Below are positions 22,665 through 30,747 of a stretch of 34,075 nucleotides of DNA, one piece after another; the stretch's first letter is position 1, and each line of letters opens with the position of its first letter. A program made the translations under genes and the position numbers. Source of the DNA: CAYVMD01 sp964452465 (GTDB lineage: Bacteria; Armatimonadota; JACIXR01); contig CAYVMD010000022.1 in the NCBI GenBank assembly GCA_964452465.1, forward strand, positions 1 through 34,075, given 5' to 3'. The notes below the pieces were generated by a model. It did no database searches and had not been told where the DNA came from. It saw nothing but the letters and a program-made list of their open reading frames with translations.

Positions 22665-23099
22665 AGACTAACAGTGATGCTTGCCAGAAGGTCCCCGACG
22701 CACCTATTTCAAATTCCCACATGAATAGGAGGAGGTCTCGTTTCCTTTTTGCAGGCAGGTTCGACTACTAATTTCAGAAAAGGTAGGGCGAGGCTGAAAA
22801 ATTTTAGAGAGATATTAGATGCTTTTGAAAAGATGATTTAAAATATCTGCCATGAAAAGTGAAGAAGGCGAAAAGAACGGCATCCCAAAGCAATTGAATA
22901 TATCAAAGTTGAAGTGGTGGTTTCAGAAAGACAAGGATTGAAAGGGTGGGGTTTCCCTCCCCGTTGACGGGGAGGGTTGGGGTGGGGTTGGAATGCCTGT
23001 TCCAGAGAAAGAGGACAAGGGAGGCATTTGGGGCTGTAATCCGCACCGTATTTGGGGGTTAGAATCACCGAGGTTGGGACAAGAGCCATATGTTGAACA
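22665..23099. other. Non-coding stretch between the PIN-like gene and the right-hand direct repeat
   Basis: No convincing gene is visible. It holds an isolated ribosome-binding-like AGGAGGAGG near 22727 with no frame after it. A 29-codon frame (22852-22941) sits seven bases after a TAAAAT, and a G-rich hairpin element lies at 22955-22987. It looks like decayed or intergenic accessory DNA. Confidence 0.5.
22955..22987 (+). repeat. G-rich hairpin element with a four-G-tract run
   Basis: CCCTCCCCGT (22955-22964) and ACGGGGAGGG (22967-22976) form a perfect 10-bp inverted repeat. The right arm continues as GGGGAGGGTTGGGGTGGGG (22969-22987), which has four G-tracts with loops of 1, 2 and 1 bases, a classical G-quadruplex pattern. 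Elements of this general look are repeated in many bacterial genomes; only one copy is seen here. Confidence 0.6.
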
Positions 23100-23168
23100 G
23101 GATTCGCATATCATTGTAGATCTCGGTATAGGTCCAATATGTTTATGGAATCCTACAGTTTCTTGACA
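23100..23168 (+). repeat. Direct repeat, right copy (promoter-bearing segment)
   Basis: Diverged copy of 21941-22008, same orientation, again ending in CTTGACA that serves as the -35 of the recG promoter. Many of the differences from the left copy are transitions. Confidence 0.75.
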
Positions 23169-23191
23169 AGGCTTCCTCCTCATTCTAAACT
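23163..23191 (+). promoter_or_regulatory. Promoter of the recG operon (near-leaderless)
   Basis: TTGACA (23163-23168), 17-base spacer, TAAACT (23186-23191). Thirteen bases separate it from the recG ATG, so the leader is about six bases with no room for a ribosome binding site. Confidence 0.7.
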
Positions 23192-23204
23192 ACTATGAAT
23201 CCCT

Positions 23205-25265
23205 ATGGTGTTAGAAAATCCGGTTAGATACTTGAAGGGCGTTGGAGAGAAAAAAGCCTATATTCTATCCAAATTGGGTATACGAACCGTCCAAGATCTC
23301 CTCTATCATTTCCCTCGCCGATGGGAGGATAGGCGTTATTTTAAGAAGATAGCCGAACTCGTCGACGGAGAGAAGGCGACCATATGCGCGAGGGTGGTGG
23401 GGGTAGATAGCATGCTCACTCGGGGAGGATTAACCATAGTCAAGGTTGTTGTGGATGATATCTCGGGCGTGGCTTTCCTCACCTGGTTTAACCAGCCCTA
23501 TATGAAGCAGAGATTTAAAGCGCTTAAAGGTAGGAAGGTGATCGCCTACGGGACGGTTCGAAAGCAAAAGTGGGGGATAGATATCGAGAATCCAGAATGG
23601 GAGGAGGTGACGGAGGAGGCGGAAAGCATACACATCGGCAGGATAGTCCCCATCTACCCTCTCACAGAAGGTGTCAGCCAAATTCAGATGCGAAAGATCC
23701 TCTACAATGCGGTCAATACTGTTGCTCCCCTCCTTACCGACCTTCTTCCCTCTTGGATACGAGAGAAAAGAGGGCTTATTCCCTTAAACATAGCCATGCG
23801 AGAGATCCATTTCCCATCTTCCGTGGCTTCCCTCCGTTCGGCAAGAAGGAGATTGGTCTATGAGGAATTCTTCTTCCTTCAACTTCTCTTTGCTTTGCGC
23901 CAAAGGGATTATAAGAGGCTCGAAGGAAGGAGCATGAAATTCGATGTCTTCCAAGAACTGGAGAAGATCCTCCCTTTTGAACTAACATCCGCTCAAAAAA
24001 GGGTGATCGAGGAAGTGGCAAGGGATATGGAGGAGAGGCGCCCTATGAATCGCCTCATTCAAGGGGATGTGGGTTCAGGGAAGACCATAATCGCTATATC
24101 AGCTATGTTAGTGGCGGTCCGGTGTGGATATCAATGCGCGCTTATGGCGCCTACCGAGATCCTTGCTGAACAGCACTACATAGTCCTAACCAGTTTCCTC
24201 TTCCCCCTTGGCATAAAGGTTGCCCTTCTCGTAGGGGGGATGACCCCTAAGGAGAAGCAGGAAGTCAAGAGGATGATAGCGGAAGGAGAGGTGGATGTTG
24301 TAGTCGGCACTCATGCTCTCTTAGAGGAAGATGTTGAATTCAAGGAACTTGGTTTAGTGGTGATAGACGAACAGCATCGCTTCGGCGTTATCCAAAGGGC
24401 GAACCTCCGAAGCAAAGGGCAGAACCCTGAAGTTTTGGTTATGACCGCTACTCCCATCCCCCGCACCTTAGCCCTCGTCTTCTACGGGGATCTCGATATT
24501 TCAGTGATAGATGAATTGCCCCCTGGGCGCAAACCGGTAAAAACCTTTTGGCTACCCAAATCGAAACGTAAACAAGCATATGCTTTCGTGAGGGAGGAGA
24601 TCAAAAAGGGACGCCAGGCTTATGTGGTTTGTCCTCTTATAGAGGAATCGGACAAATTACAAGCGGAGGCGGCGGAGAAACTTGCCCAACAACTCAGAAC
24701 CCTTTTGCCGGATCTCCGCATCGGAGTCCTCCATGGGCAAATGCGCCCCCGAGATAAGGAACAAATCATGAACGAGTTTAGGGAAAAGAAGATAGACCTC
24801 CTCGTCTGCACCCCTGTCATAGAGGTAGGAATCGATGTCGCTAATGCCACAGTGATGGTCATAGAGGATGCCGATAGGTTTGGGCTTGCTCAGCTCCATC
24901 AATTGAGGGGGAGGGTTGGACGAGGAGAGGAGCAATCCTATTGTATCCTCATAGCAAGTCCTCGCACGGAGGAAGCAAGAAAACGACTGGAGGTTATTAC
25001 CCAAACGAACAACGGGTTTAAGATAGCGGAAGAGGACCTCCTGCTTAGAGGTCCCGGGGAATTTATGGGCACACGCCAGCACGGGCTACCTGATTTGAAA
25101 TTAGCAGATATAATAAAAGATGCTAAAATATTAGAAGAAGCAAGAGAGGATGCCCTTGCTCTTATAGAGAAAGACCCTGGCTTGAGAGCAGTGGAGCATC
25201 GCCGTCTTGCTTTGGAAATAAAGAGAAGATTTGGCGATGCGGTAGAATTATTGGATGTAAGTTAA
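23205..25265 (+). CDS. recG: ATP-dependent DNA helicase RecG
   Basis: A 686-residue protein. The N-terminal wedge domain starts VRYLKGVGEKKAYILSKLGIRTVQDLLYHFPRRWEDRR. The SF2 helicase core has Walker A GDVGSGKT (K293), DEQH box (D388-H391, DEQHRFGV), TATPIPRTL and QLHQLRGRVGRG. The TRG-like C-terminal region LLLRGPGEFMGTRQHGLPDL follows. RecG reverses stalled replication forks and processes branched DNA. Length is close to E. coli RecG (693). It is first in a + strand run with rsmD and coaD, a common neighbourhood. The ATG at 23205 is chosen over the out-of-frame ATG at 23194. There is no ribosome binding site, in line with a nearly leaderless message. Confidence 0.97.
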   Translation: MVLENPVRYLKGVGEKKAYILSKLGIRTVQDLLYHFPRRWEDRRYFKKIAELVDGEKATICARVVGVDSMLTRGGLTIVKVVVDDISGVAFLTWFNQPYMKQRFKALKGRKVIAYGTVRKQKWGIDIENPEWEEVTEEAESIHIGRIVPIYPLTEGVSQIQMRKILYNAVNTVAPLLTDLLPSWIREKRGLIPLNIAMREIHFPSSVASLRSARRRLVYEEFFFLQLLFALRQRDYKRLEGRSMKFDVFQELEKILPFELTSAQKRVIEEVARDMEERRPMNRLIQGDVGSGKTIIAISAMLVAVRCGYQCALMAPTEILAEQHYIVLTSFLFPLGIKVALLVGGMTPKEKQEVKRMIAEGEVDVVVGTHALLEEDVEFKELGLVVIDEQHRFGVIQRANLRSKGQNPEVLVMTATPIPRTLALVFYGDLDISVIDELPPGRKPVKTFWLPKSKRKQAYAFVREEIKKGRQAYVVCPLIEESDKLQAEAAEKLAQQLRTLLPDLRIGVLHGQMRPRDKEQIMNEFREKKIDLLVCTPVIEVGIDVANATVMVIEDADRFGLAQLHQLRGRVGRGEEQSYCILIASPRTEEARKRLEVITQTNNGFKIAEEDLLLRGPGEFMGTRQHGLPDLKLADIIKDAKILEEAREDALALIEKDPGLRAVEHRRLALEIKRRFGDAVELLDVS

Positions 25266-25267
25266 AA

Positions 25268-25825
25268 ATGACTTACATAATTAGCGGAGTTAAAAAAGGC
25301 GAAAAATTGAAAAGCACGAGGAAAGTGCGTCCCACGCAGGGACGGGTAAAGTCGGCATTATTCAATATAATAGGCGATAAGATAAAGAACTGTCGCTTCT
25401 TGGACCTCTTCGCAGGCACGGGAGCGGTAGGCTTGGAGGCACTTAGTAGAGGGGCTGGGTTGGTGTATTTCGTTGATAATGATAAGGAATGCATGGAGGT
25501 CATCCGAGAAAATCTCAAGAAGTGTGGCTGGGAGGAGAAGGCAAAGCTCTTTCATACGGATGCCCGACATGCTATTTCCCTCCTATCGAGACAAAACCAG
25601 AAGTTCGAATTCATTTTCCTCGATCCTCCTTATGAAAGGACTTCTCTTTTATCCTCAACTCTCCAAATGCTTGGCAAAGAGGAACTGCTGGAGAAAGAAG
25701 GCGTTTGTATCATCCAGCATCTGTCCAATTTTTCCCTTCCAGCGGAAGTGGGAAAATTGCAAAAATTCAGGGAGTCGAAATACGGAGAAACCGTGCTTAC
25801 CTTCTACAAGGTGAAGGAAAAATGA
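25268..25825 (+). CDS. rsmD: 16S rRNA (guanine(966)-N2)-methyltransferase
   Basis: A 185-residue Rossmann methyltransferase. It has the N-terminal region ISGVKKGEKL...RPTQGRVKSALFNII, the SAM-binding FLDLFAGTGAVGLEALSRGA and the catalytic DPPY at 119-122. It methylates G966 (E. coli numbering) of 16S rRNA in the 30S subunit. It starts two bases after recG stops and ends in an ATGA overlap with coaD, the pairing seen in a great many bacteria. Confidence 0.95.
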   Translation: MTYIISGVKKGEKLKSTRKVRPTQGRVKSALFNIIGDKIKNCRFLDLFAGTGAVGLEALSRGAGLVYFVDNDKECMEVIRENLKKCGWEEKAKLFHTDARHAISLLSRQNQKFEFIFLDPPYERTSLLSSTLQMLGKEELLEKEGVCIIQHLSNFSLPAEVGKLQKFRESKYGETVLTFYKVKEK

Positions 25826-26319
25826 TAAGAGCGGTATACCCCGGAAGCTTCGATCCTCCCACAAACGGGCATTTAGACCTGATAGAGAGAGGTTCTAAAA
25901 TATTCGACGAGTTGATCGTAGCTATAGGTGAGCCAGCAGGCAAAAGATTGCTCTTCTCTTTAGAGGAACGGTTGGAGATGGTAAAGGAGCTTTGCAAGGA
26001 CTTCCCGAATGTGAAGGTGGATTATTTCAAGGGGCTCTTGGTGGACTATGTGAAGGAGAAGAATGTGCAAGTTATAATAAGAGGATTGAGGGTGATATCC
26101 GATTTCGAATACGAGATGCAAATGGCGCTTATGAATAGAAAATTAGCCCCCGGGGTGGAAACCATATTCCTGATGACCTCCGATAAATGGTCTTTTCTTT
26201 CTTCCAGCTTGGTAAAAGAAGTTGCCCTTCTCGGAGGCTGTGTTAAAAATCTCGTTCCTCCCCTTGTGGAGGAATACCTTAAAAGGAAGAGGGAAGAGAG
26301 AAAAAGAAATGGATATTGA
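25822..26319 (+). CDS. coaD: Pantetheine-phosphate adenylyltransferase
   Basis: A 165-residue nucleotidyltransferase with the family start IRAVYPGSFDPPTNGHLDLIERG (T14-N15-G16-H17), then VIIRGLRVISDFEYEMQMALMNRKL and WSFLSSSLVKEVALLGG. It makes dephospho-CoA from 4'-phosphopantetheine and ATP, the fourth step of CoA synthesis, which supplies the CoA used by the pta and fab genes downstream. I use the ATG at 25822, in ATGA overlap with rsmD. The frame is open further upstream but only re-reads rsmD. Confidence 0.96.
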   Translation: MIRAVYPGSFDPPTNGHLDLIERGSKIFDELIVAIGEPAGKRLLFSLEERLEMVKELCKDFPNVKVDYFKGLLVDYVKEKNVQVIIRGLRVISDFEYEMQMALMNRKLAPGVETIFLMTSDKWSFLSSSLVKEVALLGGCVKNLVPPLVEEYLKRKREERKRNGY

Positions 26320-26764
26320 GCTTTTTAAATTGCTCGATCAGTTGGAGGAAATGGTGGATTCCGCGCGCCAAATATTTGGAAAGGCGCTTTTCATTGATGT
26401 GGAAAGATTTTTCTTCCTCTTAAATCGCATACGAGTATGTTTACCTGAGGAGATAAGGAAGGCTGCTCAATTGGAGGAGGAACGAGAGCGTATCCTTCAA
26501 AAAGCACGAGAGGAAGCCGAGGAAGTAAAAAGGAGGGCGAAGGAGGAGGCAGAGAGGTTGGTTGCGGAAAGCGAGATACTGAAGAGAGCTCAGCAGAAGA
26601 GCGCCGAGATAATCTCTCAAGCGGAGATGACCAGTAAAGAGATACGGCGAGGGGCGGAGGAATATGCGAAGGAAGTTCTCACTAACTTGGAGAATTATCT
26701 TTCTCGAGTGTTAAATGCTGCCCGTAAAGGCATAAGCGAGTTAGAAGAGAGACTTAAGAAATAA
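26309..26764 (+). CDS. Small coiled-coil protein of unknown function
   Basis: A 151-residue, highly charged, helix-rich protein. A short N-terminal domain (MDIELFKLLDQLEEMVDSARQIFGKALFIDVERFFFLLNRIRVCLPEEIRKA) precedes a continuous coiled coil rich in Glu/Lys/Arg, of the DivIVA or ATP-synthase-b type (residues ~58-150). No signal peptide or membrane segment. It overlaps coaD by 11 bases, so it is co-translated with it. Similar short coiled-coil genes beside coaD occur in Firmicutes and Thermotogae, from memory; function is unknown. Automatic pipelines may call it ATPase or ATP synthase b-like because of the coiled coil, which would be misleading. Confidence 0.75.
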   Translation: MDIELFKLLDQLEEMVDSARQIFGKALFIDVERFFFLLNRIRVCLPEEIRKAAQLEEERERILQKAREEAEEVKRRAKEEAERLVAESEILKRAQQKSAEIISQAEMTSKEIRRGAEEYAKEVLTNLENYLSRVLNAARKGISELEERLKK

Positions 26765-26786
26765 AATTCGAGAGGAGGCTACCACG

Positions 26787-27809
26787 ATGGATATGGATCC
26801 GCTATGTAGGCTTAAAGAATTAGTGAAAAAAAACCCTCAACGAATAGTGTTGCCCGAAGGGCACGATGTGCGGGTGCTCAAGGCAGCAAGGAAGGCGACG
26901 GACGAGGGGATAGCAAAGATAATACTTTTGGGGAAGGAGGAAGAAATATCCAAAATTGCCAGGGAACAGGGTATTTCTCTGGAAGGTATCCAGTGCATAG
27001 ATCCTGCTACTTCCCCAAAGTTGGATGAATATGCTCATACCCTCTATAACCTGCGGAGCAAAAAGGGAGTGACCTTGGAAAAGGCATACGAGATGGCCAG
27101 TTCCTATCTTTATTATGGGGTGCTCATGGTTTATCAAGGAGACGCAGACGGGGAGGTATCAGGAGCAACTCACCCTACAAAATACACCGTGCTTCCTGCC
27201 TTGGAGGTTATAAAATGCGCCCCAGATGTGGAAATCGCTTCCGCGTTTTTCGTAATGATAGTGCCGGATTGTCCATATGGAGAGGAAGGTTTCTTCCTTT
27301 TCGCGGATTCCGGAATGGTTATAGATCCTTCTCCCAGGGAACTAGCCCAAATAGCGATCTCCACCGCAGATACGATGCGTTCCCTATTCGGTTATGAGCC
27401 TCGCGTGGCGATGCTTTCTTTCTCCACAAAAGGTTCCGCTTCCCATCCCCTTGTGGATAAGGTTGTAGAAGCTACTCGAATAGCAAAGGAACGAAGACCT
27501 GATATCCTTTTAGATGGAGAACTCCAAGTGGATGCTGCCCTCATACCCGAGATTGCTGAGAGGAAAGCCCCAGGAAGTATTTTGGGGGGCAGGGCTAATG
27601 TCCTTATATTCCCCGATCTTAACGCCGGGAACATAGGATATAAATTGGTGCAACGCCTTGCGAAGGCAAAAGCTTACGGTCCTATCCTGCAGGGACTACG
27701 TAAGCCCATAAACGATCTATCCCGAGGATGTGATGAGGAGGATATAGTAAATGTAATCATCATAACCGCTGCCCAAGCCATTGCTGGCAAGAAGGAGGAA
27801 GAGCAATGA
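26787..27809 (+). CDS. pta: Phosphate acetyltransferase
   Basis: A 340-residue single-domain Pta: QRIVLPEGHDVRVLKAA, then GEVSGATHPTKYTVLPALEVI, then FADSGMVIDPSPRELAQIAI and ANVLIFPDLNAGNIGYKLVQRL. It interconverts acetyl-CoA and acetyl phosphate. This is the short form, without the N-terminal regulatory domains of the long E. coli enzyme. The ATG at 26787 has GAGAGGAGG nine bases upstream. It overlaps ackA by four bases, so both steps of acetate formation (or acetate use) are co-expressed. The acetyl specificity over butyryl follows mainly from the ackA neighbour. Confidence 0.94.
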   Translation: MDMDPLCRLKELVKKNPQRIVLPEGHDVRVLKAARKATDEGIAKIILLGKEEEISKIAREQGISLEGIQCIDPATSPKLDEYAHTLYNLRSKKGVTLEKAYEMASSYLYYGVLMVYQGDADGEVSGATHPTKYTVLPALEVIKCAPDVEIASAFFVMIVPDCPYGEEGFFLFADSGMVIDPSPRELAQIAISTADTMRSLFGYEPRVAMLSFSTKGSASHPLVDKVVEATRIAKERRPDILLDGELQVDAALIPEIAERKAPGSILGGRANVLIFPDLNAGNIGYKLVQRLAKAKAYGPILQGLRKPINDLSRGCDEEDIVNVIIITAAQAIAGKKEEEQ

Positions 27810-29047
27810 GGATATTGGTTATAAACTGTGGAAGTTCCTCCCTTAAATACCAGTTGATAAATTCTGAGGAAGGTATTACCTTGGCCAAAGGATTGGCAGA
27901 TCGGGTGGGCTTGCAATTATACGGGAGTGCTTCCATGACCCATCAGGCCAAAGGGCAGAAATGGCATTACGAGGTGGATATCCCTGACCATTTCAGAGCG
28001 ATGGAGGAAGTAGCAAAAGTGCTTATCCATCCCGAGATGGGGGTAATCCAATCTTTGGAAGAGATAGAAGCGGTGGGACATAGGGTTGTCCATGGAGGGG
28101 AGAAGTTCACCGGTTCCGTTTACATAACGGAGGAGGTAGAGAAAGTCATAGAAGAATGTGCCAACCTGGCACCCCTTCATAATCCCCCTAATCTTTTGGG
28201 GATCAGGGCGGCGAAATCCCTTCTTCCCAATATACCCCATGTCGCTACCTTCGATACCGCCTTCCACTCTACTATTCCCCCTCATGCTCACATATATGCC
28301 TTACCCTATGAATTTTATACACGCTATGGCGTAAGGCGCTACGGCTTTCATGGCACTTCTCACTATTATGTCTCTCAAAGGGCGATGAAATACCTCTGGG
28401 AGAATTTCAATATACCGCCTTCGGAATCCCGCATAATAACCTGTCACCTGGGAAACGGGTGCAGTATTACCGCAGTTAAAGGTGGCAAATCCATAGATAC
28501 CTCGATGGGACTCACCCCCACTGAAGGATTGGTCATGGGTACCAGATGTGGGGATATAGACCCTGCTATCGTCCCCTTCTTGATGGAGAAGGAAAACCTC
28601 TCCCCACAGGAAGTGGATGATATACTGAATAAGAAAAGCGGGCTTTTGGGCATATCTGGTTTCACCAATGACATGCGGGATATAGAGGAGGAGATGGCAA
28701 AGGGGAACAAGAGGGCGCTCCTCGCCTACGAGATATTCTGCTATAGGGTGAAAAAATACATTGGTGCTTATTCTGCAGTTATGGGAGGAGTGGATGCGGT
28801 GGTTTTCACGGGAGGCATTGGGGAAAATGGCCCACTGGAGAGGGCGAAAATCTGTGAGGGATTGGAGTTCCTCGGCATAAAAATAGATGAGGAGAAAAAC
28901 CAATCTACGATAAGGGGGAAGGAAGGAGATATAAGCGCTGAGGGTGCCTCAACCCGGGTGCTTGTAATACCCACCAACGAGGAGTTGGTAATAGCGCAAG
29001 AAACTGCAAGGGTTGTAGCCTCCCTCAGGGAGAAGGAAGGAAAGTGA
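27806..29047 (+). CDS. ackA: Acetate kinase
   Basis: A 413-residue acetokinase-family protein (ASKHA fold). It has the N-terminal phosphate loop MRILVINCGSSSLKYQL, then AVGHRVVHGGEKFTG, the catalytic region ATFDTAFHSTIPPHA, RYGFHGTSHYYVS, the ATP-site HLGNGCSITAVKGGKSIDTSMG, and FTGGIGENGP near the C-terminus. It converts acetyl phosphate and ADP to acetate and ATP. The length is normal (about 400). Stop and start overlap pta upstream (ATGA) and the DUF177 gene downstream (GTGA). Confidence 0.97.
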   Translation: MRILVINCGSSSLKYQLINSEEGITLAKGLADRVGLQLYGSASMTHQAKGQKWHYEVDIPDHFRAMEEVAKVLIHPEMGVIQSLEEIEAVGHRVVHGGEKFTGSVYITEEVEKVIEECANLAPLHNPPNLLGIRAAKSLLPNIPHVATFDTAFHSTIPPHAHIYALPYEFYTRYGVRRYGFHGTSHYYVSQRAMKYLWENFNIPPSESRIITCHLGNGCSITAVKGGKSIDTSMGLTPTEGLVMGTRCGDIDPAIVPFLMEKENLSPQEVDDILNKKSGLLGISGFTNDMRDIEEEMAKGNKRALLAYEIFCYRVKKYIGAYSAVMGGVDAVVFTGGIGENGPLERAKICEGLEFLGIKIDEEKNQSTIRGKEGDISAEGASTRVLVIPTNEELVIAQETARVVASLREKEGK

Positions 29048-29580
29048 AATTAGATCTTTCTGACTTACTTAAATCGCCGGGTACCTCTTTCAAATTTCAT
29101 ATGGAAGAGGAAGTCGAGTTAGAGGGGGTGAAGCTAATTGCTCCCTTGATTGCGGACTTCGCTTTCGAGAACACGGGTAAAACTTTGGTGATAGATGCCC
29201 AAGTGGAGACGAAGGTTCTGCTCCAATGTAGCCGTTGTCTGGAAGATTTTCCTCTTCCCCTACATCTTCATTTCCAGGAATCATTCACAAACGAACAGTT
29301 GAAATTGGATATCCATGGCAACCTTATCACAAGGGAGGAAGAGGTAGTCTCTGTTTTTGAAGGGCATGTATTGGACTTAACGGAGTTTTTAAGGCAAAAT
29401 ATAATTATAAATCTACCTTTAATGCCTCTATGCTCGCCCGATTGCAAAGGACTATGCCCTATCTGTGGTAAGAACCTAAACGAAGGAGAGTGTCAATGCG
29501 ATAAAAAGAAGGTAGATCCTCGATGGCAGAAACTGCTAAACTATAGGCAAAAAGGAGGTAAAAAAAGTGGCCAATCCTAA
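29044..29580 (+). CDS. yceD: DUF177 (YceD-like) protein
   Basis: A 178-residue protein of the DUF177 family. A beta-rich first part has CSRCLEDFPLPLHL, then LDLTEFLRQNIIINLPLMPLC. A C-terminal cysteine cluster (CSPDCKGLCPICGKNLNEGECQC) probably binds zinc. Genes of this family are nearly always directly upstream of rpmF, as here, and have been linked to 23S rRNA maturation in some organisms. Translation starts with GTG inside the ackA stop. The rpmF start lies within its last codons. Confidence 0.9.
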   Translation: MKLDLSDLLKSPGTSFKFHMEEEVELEGVKLIAPLIADFAFENTGKTLVIDAQVETKVLLQCSRCLEDFPLPLHLHFQESFTNEQLKLDIHGNLITREEEVVSVFEGHVLDLTEFLRQNIIINLPLMPLCSPDCKGLCPICGKNLNEGECQCDKKKVDPRWQKLLNYRQKGGKKSGQS

Positions 29581-29755
29581 AAGAAGATTCTCCCATGCCA
29601 AGGCATATAAAAGGAAAGCTAAGTGGTTTGCCCTAAAGGTAGGAGGCTTCTCCCTCTGCCCTCAGTGTCATACGCCCAAAATGTCGCATAGGGTTTGCCC
29701 TTCCTGTGGCTATTATAAGGGAAACCTCGTCCTCCAAACTACTAAGAAGACATAG
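29567..29755 (+). CDS. rpmF: Large ribosomal subunit protein L32
   Basis: A 62-residue basic protein with the family start MANPKRRFSHAKAYKRKA and a four-cysteine zinc ribbon (CPQC then CPSC, CxxC-x12-CxxC). The GTG start at 29567 has AAAGGAGG about eight bases upstream, inside the DUF177 gene. It sits in the widely conserved yceD-rpmF-plsX-fabH order that ties ribosome and fatty acid synthesis genes. Confidence 0.97.
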   Translation: MANPKRRFSHAKAYKRKAKWFALKVGGFSLCPQCHTPKMSHRVCPSCGYYKGNLVLQTTKKT

Positions 29756-29763
29756 TTAGCCCG

Positions 29764-30747
29764 ATGGGCATAACGATAGCATTGGATGCCATGGGAGGGG
29801 ACTTCGCTCCCCAGGAGATAGTGAAGGGAGCGATGGAAGCTGTTAGCTCCTGTGGGGACATCCATATTATTTTGGTGGGGGAGGAGAACACTCTAAAAGA
29901 AATGTTGAAGGGAGTGGATGATACCTTACCCCTCTCCATTCTCCCTGCTTCTCAAAGGATAAACTCAACGGAGGAGCCTTTATCCGCTGTGCGCAATAAG
30001 CCGGATTCTTCCCTCCTCGTGGGGATGAGGGCAGTAAAGGAAGGGAAGGCACAGGCATTGGTCACCGCAGGGCATACGGGTGCGGTCCTCTTGGCTGCCT
30101 GTGTATATTTGGGGAGGTTGGAGGGCATAGAACGCCCCGCCTTAGCAGCCCTCCTCCCTTCTCTAAGCGGGAGATGCTTGGTTTTGGATGTAGGGGCAAA
30201 TGTGGATTGTAAGCCGGAGCATCTTTTCCAATTTGCTTTGATGGGGAGTATCTATTCCTCTTATGTGCTCCATATTGACAATCCCCGTGTAGGGCTTCTC
30301 AATATAGGTGAGGAGGCTGAGAAAGGCAATGCTCTGACCAAATCCGCCTATCGCCTCTTGGAACAAGCTCCTTTTATTAATTTCATAGGAAATGTAGAGG
30401 GGAAAGACATATTCGAGGGGAAAGTGGATGTGGTGGTATGCGATGGCTTCACTGGAAACATCGTCCTCAAATCCAATGAAGGACTCGCTCAACTTGTGCT
30501 CCATTGGATAAAGGAATTAGGTTGGAATGTGGAGAAACTTCTCCCCTATTTAGATTATACCGAATACGGCGGGGCACCTCTTCTGGGGATACCCTTCGTC
30601 TTGATCAAAAGCCACGGGAGGTCCCGTGCAAAGGCTATTAAACAAGCTATCCTCATCGCTAAGGAGGCTGTAGAAATGGAAATGGTTGATAAACTTTCTC
30701 AAGCCTTGAGAAAAGCATCCATTCCGAGAAAGGAAAGAAGAGAATGA
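29764..30747 (+). CDS. plsX: Phosphate acyltransferase
   Basis: A 327-residue PlsX with the N-terminal signature ITIALDAMGGDFAPQEIVKGA, then ALVTAGHTGAVLLAA, LVLDVGANVDCKPEHL, and VVVCDGFTGNIVLKSNEG. It makes acyl-phosphate from acyl-ACP for the PlsY step of phospholipid synthesis at the membrane. The ATG at 29764 lies nine bases after rpmF and has no clear ribosome binding site, so it may depend on ribosomes finishing rpmF. It ends in an ATGA overlap with fabH. Confidence 0.96.
   Translation: MGITIALDAMGGDFAPQEIVKGAMEAVSSCGDIHIILVGEENTLKEMLKGVDDTLPLSILPASQRINSTEEPLSAVRNKPDSSLLVGMRAVKEGKAQALVTAGHTGAVLLAACVYLGRLEGIERPALAALLPSLSGRCLVLDVGANVDCKPEHLFQFALMGSIYSSYVLHIDNPRVGLLNIGEEAEKGNALTKSAYRLLEQAPFINFIGNVEGKDIFEGKVDVVVCDGFTGNIVLKSNEGLAQLVLHWIKELGWNVEKLLPYLDYTEYGGAPLLGIPFVLIKSHGRSRAKAIKQAILIAKEAVEMEMVDKLSQALRKASIPRKERRE

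Noticed and set aside
22852..22941. A 29-codon frame (MKSEEGEKNGIPKQLN...) placed seven bases after a TAAAAT, like a leaderless gene
   Set aside because: No good -35, no ribosome binding site, no recognised family, and the length is easily reached by chance in A-rich DNA.
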